Source of the DNA: RGIG5612 sp045546255
GTDB lineage: Bacteria; Bacillota; Clostridia; Lachnospirales; Lachnospiraceae
DNA: 49,115 bases
Assembly: GCA_045546255.1 (NCBI GenBank)
Contig: JAZQCK010000002.1
Location: 1-49,115, forward strand
Direction of reading: 5' to 3'
The notes beneath the pieces are model-generated. The model was not told where the DNA came from. It searched no databases and saw only the letters and a program-made list of their open reading frames with translations. The translations under genes were made by a program, and so were the position numbers. The stretch's first letter is position 1. Every line of letters starts with the position of its first letter. This document shows, in pieces, positions 16,448 to 22,224 of this stretch.

Positions 16448-17719
16448 TTAATCCTTTAAACATGAAATTGGAACAACAAACACCCCATCTTCTCTTTTAT
16501 AAGCAAACGGAGCCACCCCGCATAATACCATTAAAAACGCCGGCTGTTTCATCTTGTCTGTATCGATTTTTTGAGATAATCGAAGTAAGTTCGCCGCCCC
16601 CTCATTAATCAGTGCATCTCCGCCTAATTTCACTTCAATCAGACCATAACTACCATTTCTTAAATGAATTACAGCATCACATTCCAGACCCGTCTTATCT
16701 CTGTAATGGTATACACTTCCATCCAAAGCATCTGCATAGATTCTTAAATCCCTGACACAGAGATTTTCAAAAATCAAACCCATGAGTTCCAGATCATTGA
16801 TCAGGTCGCCAGGCCCTAGACCAAGAGCTGCTGCCGCAATAGAGGGATCAACAAAGTACCTTGTATCTGAGGTACGAATTGCTGTTTTTGATCTTAAGTT
16901 TGGGTTCCAAGCCGGAGAATCCTCAATAACAAATATGCTTTTCAATGCATTTAAATAGCCATAGAGCGATTCTTTATCAAATGTTTCAATGTCATTACTT
17001 ATTACATCAGTTCTTATTGTTTCTAATGAAACTTGTGTCGCGACATTTCTGGCATAAGATTTCATAATGCGTCTGGTTCTCTCTGGATCCCTTTTCAATC
17101 CATCAGCACGGGAAATGTCATCATTTACAACAGCATCATAATAATCGAATGCCTGCTTTAGTGCTACTTTTTCTGAACGCTCCAGAGCAGCTGGCCATCC
17201 TCCTCTACAGATTAGAAATGCGATTTCATCTATACCATGATCATCTGATGCAGATATATCGTGTCCGTCAAACAAGGCTTTTAATGAAACTTTTCCATTG
17301 GAGTCTCCAGATTCATAAAGAGACATTGTCCGCATCCTCATGCGTACAATGCGTCCTGTTCCTGTATGAGTACTTTCATCTAACTTTGCAGGAACTGAGG
17401 AGCCTGTAAGAATGAACTGTCCGAATTCACCTCTTCTATCGACTTCATATCGTACTGCATTCCATATATTAGGAGCTATCTGCCACTCGTCTATCAAATG
17501 CGGAGTTTCTCCTTCAAGGAGGTTTGACGGCTTTATTCGAGCCATCTGCTGATACTGCTCTGTCATATCCGGGCGGTCCATTTCTATAACACTATTGGCA
17601 ATGTGTTTTGCAGATGTCGTTTTTCCGCACCATTTAGCCCCCTCAATAAGTACGGCGCCTTTAGCCTCTAAATGTTCCATTAGGACTTTATCTGAAACTC
17701 TTTGGTAGTATTTTTTCAT
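16448..17719 (-). CDS. AAA ATPase with DUF4143 domain
   Basis: A 423-residue ATPase of the large AAA_14/DUF4143 family common in anaerobes. The Walker A is IEGAKWCGKTTSAKH (the WCGKT variant is typical), Walker B is HLIDEWQIAPNIWNAVR, and ILTGSS follows as sensor. The C-terminal 150 residues hold a PD-(D/E)XK-like core (YHYRDKTGLECDAVIHLRNG then GLIEVKLGG), possibly a degenerate nuclease. Function is unknown in the family; mobile-element or defence links have been suggested. A good GGAG site precedes the ATG at 17719. Tandem repeats and a REP-like cluster lie directly upstream. Confidence 0.85.
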   Translation of the reverse strand: MKKYYQRVSDKVLMEHLEAKGAVLIEGAKWCGKTTSAKHIANSVIEMDRPDMTEQYQQMARIKPSNLLEGETPHLIDEWQIAPNIWNAVRYEVDRRGEFGQFILTGSSVPAKLDESTHTGTGRIVRMRMRTMSLYESGDSNGKVSLKALFDGHDISASDDHGIDEIAFLICRGGWPAALERSEKVALKQAFDYYDAVVNDDISRADGLKRDPERTRRIMKSYARNVATQVSLETIRTDVISNDIETFDKESLYGYLNALKSIFVIEDSPAWNPNLRSKTAIRTSDTRYFVDPSIAAAALGLGPGDLINDLELMGLIFENLCVRDLRIYADALDGSVYHYRDKTGLECDAVIHLRNGSYGLIEVKLGGDALINEGAANLLRLSQKIDTDKMKQPAFLMVLCGVAPFAYKREDGVFVVPISCLKD

Positions 17720-17769
17720 TTCTTGGTCTCCTTCCGACTAAATCATCGGTTCTCCGCCGCAATGACCTG

Positions 17770-17829
17770 CCGAGCGTTTGGCCCATTTTAGACCGAGTAT
17801 TTGGCCATATATTAACCGAGTGTTTGCTT
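17770..17829. repeat. three tandem CCGAG-TTTGGCC motifs at 23-bp spacing
   Basis: CCGAGCGTTTGGCC (17770), CCGAGTATTTGGCC (17793) and CCGAGTGTTTGC (17816) are exactly 23 bases apart. Repeated short motifs near a terminus are known at the ends of IS21-type insertion sequences, so this could be an insertion-sequence end left behind. No transposase is present. Confidence 0.5.
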
Positions 17830-17880
17830 CCTTGTCAAGGGGGAGGTAATGCGTTATTTCCTTTCTCTGCAGGGATTGAG

Positions 17881-17947
17881 GGTGACAAGGGGACGGCCAG
17901 GTGAGCCCAGCAGGGCGAGAAGGCAGCCTGGGCTGTTCTTTTGTCAC
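17881..17947. repeat. REP-like element with 39-base insert, right copy
   Basis: GGTGACAAGGGGACGG and TTCTTTTGTCAC are the two halves of the element seen uninterrupted at 26011-26038. Bases 17897-17935 separate them and match the middle of the copy at 1-60. Confidence 0.7.
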
Positions 17948-17960
17948 ATGATTGGTTAAA

Positions 17961-18024
17961 GAGGCACAACCGTAATAATCGTGCATCCGGAAAGTGAAAT
18001 GCACAAAAAATGCGGTTGTGCCTC
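17961..18024. repeat. nested inverted repeat
   Basis: GAGGCACAACCG (17961-17972) pairs perfectly with CGGTTGTGCCTC (18013-18024). Inside, GTGCAT (17981-17986) pairs with ATGCAC (17999-18004). Outside, TTGTCAC (17941-17947) pairs with GTGACAA (18031-18037), making a roughly 100-base foldback. Confidence 0.6.
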
Positions 18025-18118
18025 CCAAGGGTGACAAGCAAATGCGCCAAAAGTGATTAAATACTGATTAGATAGTGCTTGAATGAAGGACATCTGCGCA
18101 AAATGAAAGCATTAAAAA

Positions 18119-18148
18119 CCCCGAGAATTCAACGTTTCTCGGAGTTTT
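18119..18148. terminator. terminator of the tRNA-Lys gene
   Basis: CCGAGAA and TTCTCGG form the stem. On the minus strand the hairpin is followed by GGTTTTTAA. It starts about ten bases after the tRNA 3' end. Confidence 0.75.
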
Positions 18149-18156
18149 CTTATCGA

Positions 18157-18229
18157 TGCGCCTCCAGGGGCTCGAACCCTGCACACCCTGATTAAGAGTC
18201 AGGTGCTCTACCAAATGAGCTAGAGGCGC
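18157..18229 (-). tRNA. tRNA-Lys (anticodon CTT)
   Basis: The minus strand folds as a full cloverleaf: acceptor GCGCCTC with GAGGCGC, D arm GCTC/GAGC, anticodon stem CCTGA/TCAGG with loop CTCTTAA, so the anticodon is CTT (Lys, AAG codons), and T arm CAGGG-TTCGAAC-CCCTG. The discriminator base is A and CCA is not encoded. It stands alone, with its own terminator. Confidence 0.95.
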
Positions 18230-18366
18230 TTGCTATATAAATTGCATCTCCTAAGTGGTGACGCAAAAGAGATTATATGATAAATGACTGTAAAAATCAA
18301 TCTCTTTTTTCTATTTAAAAGGGCTTTTTCGGATTACTGTTGCGCGCTTGATTTTCCGCCTTTCTC

Positions 18367-18372
18367 TATAAT
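18367..18372 (+). promoter_or_regulatory. -10 box candidate for the nitroreductase gene
   Basis: A perfect TATAAT, 35 bases before the ATG. No consensus -35 is present at 17-bp spacing (GCGCTT), so activity may be low or activator-dependent. Confidence 0.4.
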
Positions 18373-18406
18373 ACAATCAGAGCAGTTTTAAGAGTGAGGT
18401 ATCGAT

Positions 18407-19003
18407 ATGGATTACTATGAACTGATGAAAAAACGCACTTCCTCGCGCAGGTTCACAGACGAGCCACTGACGGAGGAGGAAATCAACAAAATCCTTGAGG
18501 CAGGGGCGCTGGCGCCTGTCGGCAGCAATCGCTATCATGATCTGCATTTTACGGTTGTCCAGGATAAACAAGTGCTGAAAACGCTTGCTGAGGCTTCACT
18601 GATCCGGCGAAGCAACACGAAAGAAATGGCAAAGATCATCAACAATGTCAGCAATGCGGATGAGATTTTAGAACAGAGCAATGCCTATGATCCATTTTAT
18701 CATGCTGCGGCGGTGATCTTTATTTCCCACAAAAAGCAGGACCTTGAGCCACACATCGAGTGGTGCAACGCAGCTAGTGTTACTTTGGCGATGCACCTTG
18801 CTACCGTGGAGCTGGGCCTTGGAAGCTGCTTCATGTGGTTTGCCTTAGATTCCATGAGACGAATTCCGGAGCTTGATCACACCGATTTTCTTCAGCTTCC
18901 GGAAGATTTCGAGCCGCTCTTAGGACTTGCTGTCGGTCATATCGAAAAACCGCTTTCCGAGCGCGAAATCGATACCGGCCGCATTGCAAGGAACGATATT
19001 TAA
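18407..19003 (+). CDS. nitroreductase family flavoprotein
   Basis: A 198-residue FMN-dependent oxidoreductase of the nitroreductase fold. The N-terminal FMN-phosphate motif is KKRTSSRRFTDEPLTEEE, followed by ILEAGALAPVGSNRY; the C-terminal LGLAVGH and ALDSMRRIPEL belong to the same family. Known members reduce nitro groups, quinones or enones with NAD(P)H; the substrate here is not predictable. GAGG precedes the ATG. It converges with the molybdoenzyme operon, with one base between stops, so the two transcripts may overlap. Confidence 0.85.
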   Translation: MDYYELMKKRTSSRRFTDEPLTEEEINKILEAGALAPVGSNRYHDLHFTVVQDKQVLKTLAEASLIRRSNTKEMAKIINNVSNADEILEQSNAYDPFYHAAAVIFISHKKQDLEPHIEWCNAASVTLAMHLATVELGLGSCFMWFALDSMRRIPELDHTDFLQLPEDFEPLLGLAVGHIEKPLSEREIDTGRIARNDI

Positions 19004-19004
19004 A

Positions 19005-19838
19005 TTAGTCAAACAGCTGTCTTGCCTTCGGATAGTGGAGGACCGGCCCCTCCAGGCAGACATAAGTCTCGTTGATCTTGCAGTGTCCGCACTTTCCGAC
19101 GGCGCACTGCATCTTTCTCTCGAAAGAAACCCAAATCTTATCTTCCGGCACGCCGAGCTTCATGCAGCCGAGTGCGGAAAAGTGCATCATCGGCGGCGGG
19201 CCTACGATGGCAACGTTATAGTTATCGCCGAAACTCTCGAACGGTACCTTATCAATATGCACCGTTACCATGCCCGTTTCAAATCCCGGCGCTTCGGAAT
19301 TATCAAGTGTATAGATTGTGTGGAACTTCTCGGCCTTGGACCACATCTCACGTTCTTCATTAAATAGCGCGCCGCTCACATCTTTGAAACCGGAGATCAG
19401 ATACAGGGAGTTGATCTGGTCCGGGTTGTTGTAGAAGTAGTTGAGCGTTGTACGCACCGGCGCAAGTCCTGTTCCGCCGCTGATAATCAGCAGGTTCTTA
19501 TCTGGTCCTGCGAACTCTTCTTCGACCGGCCACCAGTGACCATATGGTCCACGGAGAAAGAGCGTTCCGCCTTCATGCAGGTCAAAGACTCCCTGGGTTA
19601 AGCGACCGACTTTACGGATTGTAAATTCGACATAGCCGTCGCCCTTGCCGCTGATGGAGATCGGCGCCTCGCCAACCTTCGGTATTGAAAGCATGCAGAA
19701 CTGGCCATTATGCGTCGGCTTATCGAACGCCACGCGGAAGGTAAACTCCGCTTGGGTTTCATGCGTTACGCTTAAGATTTTGTGCGGCTCCGGCCGCATG
19801 ATATTATCTATTTTTTCACTTACTTCTCTAGTCCACAT
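19005..19838 (-). CDS. AsrB-like FAD/NAD(P)H-binding electron-transfer subunit
   Basis: A 277-residue flavoprotein of the ferredoxin-reductase fold. Residues 20-115 are the FAD-binding barrel (APISISGKGDGYVEFTIRKV), residues 130-230 the NAD(P)-binding part (LLIISGGTGLAPVRTTLNYF), and the C-terminal C-x4-C-x2-C-x7-C (CAVGKCGHCKINETYVC) binds a [2Fe-2S] centre, as in PyrK and AsrB. In anaerobic sulfite reductase this subunit feeds NADH electrons to AsrA. No AsrC sulfite reductase is encoded here. It is last in an operon with a molybdoenzyme, so it most likely supplies that enzyme with electrons. A REP-like palindrome separates it from the upstream gene. Confidence 0.8.
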   Translation of the reverse strand: MWTREVSEKIDNIMRPEPHKILSVTHETQAEFTFRVAFDKPTHNGQFCMLSIPKVGEAPISISGKGDGYVEFTIRKVGRLTQGVFDLHEGGTLFLRGPYGHWWPVEEEFAGPDKNLLIISGGTGLAPVRTTLNYFYNNPDQINSLYLISGFKDVSGALFNEEREMWSKAEKFHTIYTLDNSEAPGFETGMVTVHIDKVPFESFGDNYNVAIVGPPPMMHFSALGCMKLGVPEDKIWVSFERKMQCAVGKCGHCKINETYVCLEGPVLHYPKARQLFD

Positions 19839-19856
19839 ATATGTTAATCCTCTCTT

Positions 19857-19881
19857 GGTGACAGAGGGACGGTTCTGTCAC
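19857..19881. repeat. REP-like palindrome overlapping the AsrA-like stop codon
   Basis: GTGACAGA and TCTGTCAC are perfect arms around GGGACGGT. On the minus strand the TGA within GTGACA is the stop codon of the upstream gene (19878-19880). Confidence 0.75.
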
Positions 19882-20888
19882 ATTTCCTTATTTAAATCAT
19901 TTACGGTGTCGAAGAACGAAATGTCCTGCGGGCAGCGCATATCGCATCTTCCGCATCCAACGCACATGTTTTCCTCCCCGAAACGCGCCTTGAAGTCATA
20001 GAACTTGTGAAAGACCTTAAATCGCATATTTGCGCCCTGCGTTTTTCTAGACCGCGCGCCTCCGGCGGTCTCCGTGAAAGTCGGAATCATGCAGGAGGAC
20101 CAGATTCTTCTTCTCTCGCCATCCGGCTTTCCTTCTTCGTAAATAATGTCGGAAGTGTCGAAGCAGCTGCAAGTTCCGCAAACGGTGTTGCATCCACCGC
20201 AGCCGATGCAGCGCTCATCAAACTGCTGCCAATACTCCATGTCGCTGATCGCCTTTAAATTTTCACGGTTGATCTCCGGAATGTTCAGAACCTTCTTATT
20301 TTCCTTTACAAACTCCGGCTCAAACTCCGCTTCTTCCTCGTCCTCAAAGAGATCCTCGAACTGTGCGTCATTGACTTTAACAAATATATCTGAAATATCC
20401 CCCTCATCATCTGTGTCAAAGCGCACCGCCATAACATAATCCTCTTCTTTTGCGAGGTTGCTGTTCATGGAAACGCAGAAACACTGCTCAAACGACTCTT
20501 TGCATTCCAGAAGAACGAACTTTACGCGTTCGCGCATCCGTGCATAGTAATAATCTGGCAGCCCATTATCATAAAAAATCTTATCCAGCCTGCGGATGCT
20601 GTTGATATCGCATGGCCGTGCAAAGATCAGGATATCTCTCTTTTCTTTAACCTCCTCTTCCTCGATGTCATCCGTCTTGAAATAAACCATGACCTGCGAA
20701 ATCGGGTAGAAGGTTTCCTTTGCAGAGAAGTCCGACTGTCTGTCCAGCACAATCTCGGAAATGGATTTGATCTGTCCGAAGCGTACATTCTTTTTAAACT
20801 TATCCCATTTCGGAGCAAAGATGACATAGTCTTTGGAAAGCTGCGCTAAAATCTCGTCCATGGAAAGTCTGTCTGTTTTGTATCCCAT
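19878..20888 (-). CDS. AsrA-like [4Fe-4S] electron-transfer subunit
   Basis: A 336-residue protein matching anaerobic sulfite reductase subunit A. The N-terminal two thirds have the family segments DILIFARPCDINSIRRLD and FVLLECKESFEQCFCVSMN. The C-terminal part has two clusters: C-x2-C-x2-C-x3-C (CIGCGGCNTVCGTCSCFD) and C-x2-C-x2-C-x3-CP (CVGCGRCDMRCP). It would relay electrons from the AsrB-like flavoprotein to a partner, here probably the molybdoenzyme via its ferredoxin. I chose the ATG at 20888 with AGGTGA upstream; a GTG at 20897 touching the TorD stop is the alternative. Its stop codon lies inside a repeat element. Confidence 0.8.
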   Translation of the reverse strand: MGYKTDRLSMDEILAQLSKDYVIFAPKWDKFKKNVRFGQIKSISEIVLDRQSDFSAKETFYPISQVMVYFKTDDIEEEEVKEKRDILIFARPCDINSIRRLDKIFYDNGLPDYYYARMRERVKFVLLECKESFEQCFCVSMNSNLAKEEDYVMAVRFDTDDEGDISDIFVKVNDAQFEDLFEDEEEAEFEPEFVKENKKVLNIPEINRENLKAISDMEYWQQFDERCIGCGGCNTVCGTCSCFDTSDIIYEEGKPDGERRRIWSSCMIPTFTETAGGARSRKTQGANMRFKVFHKFYDFKARFGEENMCVGCGRCDMRCPQDISFFDTVNDLNKEM

Positions 20889-20897
20889 ACTGTTCAC

Positions 20898-21581
20898 CTA
20901 ACCTAAAATTGTCTTCTCTTCCATCTCAATAAACCCAAGCGTGACCCTTGCAATGGCTCTGTAAAAATCACGGTCGGTATATTTGTAAATATCGTTCGCA
21001 AAGAGTCCTGTCCAGTTGCTGATATGACGGCGGAAGAATTTCTTCATATCTTTTGACAGTTTGTCAGCTTTTTTCTCTTCGCCGGCTTCGATCATCTCCG
21101 CCTGTTCTTTCAAAAGCTCTGCCATGTAGTTAAGCTCTAAACCGATGTGATCTTCCATGATCTTGAACATATCTTCTCTCATGGAAAATCCTCTTGCTGC
21201 ATACTCTGCGTTCAGGTTCATCTGCACGCTGCCGCCAAACTGGCTGTCGGTTCCGGTATAAACGGACTCATATGGAAATGCCGCTTTTCCTGCTGCATCT
21301 CCTGCTGCAAGGAATGTCTTTGCATAGTCTGCTGCAAGGTCTTCGAGCATCTCTTTCGTTTCTGCTTCGCTTTTTCCACGGAACCCGTCCAGCACTTCGA
21401 CAAGCATCTCATATCCTGCCTTCAGGTCCTGCTCGAAATTCACTTCCGGATCTTCAATGATCGGAAACTCCATTTCAAGCATATTGGCGAGCATCTCCTC
21501 GTTTACTTCTTCAATAAATACACTTGCAAGGAAGCGGTACATCAGCTCGCGGTATTTTATTTCGTTCAGGTTCTTACTCAT
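20898..21581 (-). CDS. TorD/DmsD-family molybdoenzyme chaperone
   Basis: A 227-residue, all-helical acidic protein with the TorD pattern: RELMYRFLASVFIEEVNEEM at the start, then EDLAADYAKTFLAAGDAAGKAAFPYESVYTGTD (the typical Y-x2-F-x-G-x3-PYESV motif), and a C-terminal HISNWTGLFANDIY. These chaperones protect the apo-molybdoenzyme and help cofactor insertion. It overlaps the ferredoxin gene by eight bases. Its presence fits a large molybdopterin protein maturing in the cytoplasm; the partner has no Tat signal. Confidence 0.85.
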   Translation of the reverse strand: MSKNLNEIKYRELMYRFLASVFIEEVNEEMLANMLEMEFPIIEDPEVNFEQDLKAGYEMLVEVLDGFRGKSEAETKEMLEDLAADYAKTFLAAGDAAGKAAFPYESVYTGTDSQFGGSVQMNLNAEYAARGFSMREDMFKIMEDHIGLELNYMAELLKEQAEMIEAGEEKKADKLSKDMKKFFRRHISNWTGLFANDIYKYTDRDFYRAIARVTLGFIEMEEKTILG

Positions 21582-22200
21582 CTAATGTCCCCTCCTTCAG
21601 CGCTTTTTCAAATGCATACGGCATCATGTCAATCCACTTTGCATTCTTTAAAATAAAACGTCCCGACGGATTGCAGCCGCTCTTGTTCGGGAGCGTATAG
21701 ACATGTCCCTCATTTTCGGCAAGAAGTTTGGATACTTCGCTTTCCGGATCAGCAATATCTCCGAAATGAAGCGCGCCGCCCGCACAGTTTCTGACGCAAG
21801 CCGGCTCGAGGCCTTCTTCTCTTCTTTCCATACAGAGCGTGCATTTATCCGAAACTCTCATTTCCTGATTGAAGCTGTTGCAGTGATACGGGCATGCATT
21901 AATGCACGCACGGCATCCGATGCAGACATCGGAATCGATCACAACAACACCGTCTTCATCCATCTTCATGCAAGCGCCGGTCGGGCAGACCTTTACGCAT
22001 GCCGGATTCTCACACTGCTGGCACATCACCGGAAGATAATACATTTCCAGGTTCGGGAACGTTCCTGTAGGTCCCATCGTATAGAGCGTGCTTCTTGATC
22101 TTCCAAGGGAAATATTGTGCTCGGTCTTGCAGGCGATCTGGCAGCCGCCTTTGCAGCCGATGCATCTGTCTACTTCAACAACCATTGCTAATTGGCTCAT
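21574..22200 (-). CDS. four-cluster ferredoxin subunit of the molybdoenzyme
   Basis: A 208-residue DmsB/HycB-like subunit. Four Cys groups are visible: CIGCKGGCQIACK, C-x2-C-x4-C-x3-CP (CQQCENPACVKVCP), C-x2-C-x2-C-x3-CP (CIGCRACINACP) and CTLCMERREEGLEPACVRNC. This predicts four [4Fe-4S] clusters that carry electrons to or from the catalytic subunit. It is 24 bases after the catalytic gene. No membrane anchor subunit is encoded, so the complex is cytoplasmic. Confidence 0.85.
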   Translation of the reverse strand: MSQLAMVVEVDRCIGCKGGCQIACKTEHNISLGRSRSTLYTMGPTGTFPNLEMYYLPVMCQQCENPACVKVCPTGACMKMDEDGVVVIDSDVCIGCRACINACPYHCNSFNQEMRVSDKCTLCMERREEGLEPACVRNCAGGALHFGDIADPESEVSKLLAENEGHVYTLPNKSGCNPSGRFILKNAKWIDMMPYAFEKALKEGTLDE

Positions 22201-22224
22201 AACTAGTCCTCCTACTTCCGTCTC

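Larger units (their letters stand above)
17720..18156. other. repeat-rich intergenic region (437 bases)
   Basis: In order: three 23-bp spaced motifs (17770-17829), a REP-like element with an internal insert (17881-17947), a nested inverted repeat (17961-18024) flanked by TTGTCAC and GTGACAA, and the tRNA terminator. No credible coding sequence is seen. Confidence 0.65.

Noticed and set aside
17738..18050. Small open frames of 70-100 codons in the repeat region
   Set aside because: They run through inverted repeats and REP-like elements, with no ribosome binding site or conserved pattern.
19005..20888. Anaerobic sulfite reductase operon
   Set aside because: AsrA-like and AsrB-like proteins are present, but the siroheme subunit AsrC is absent; the operon instead ends upstream in a molybdoenzyme.
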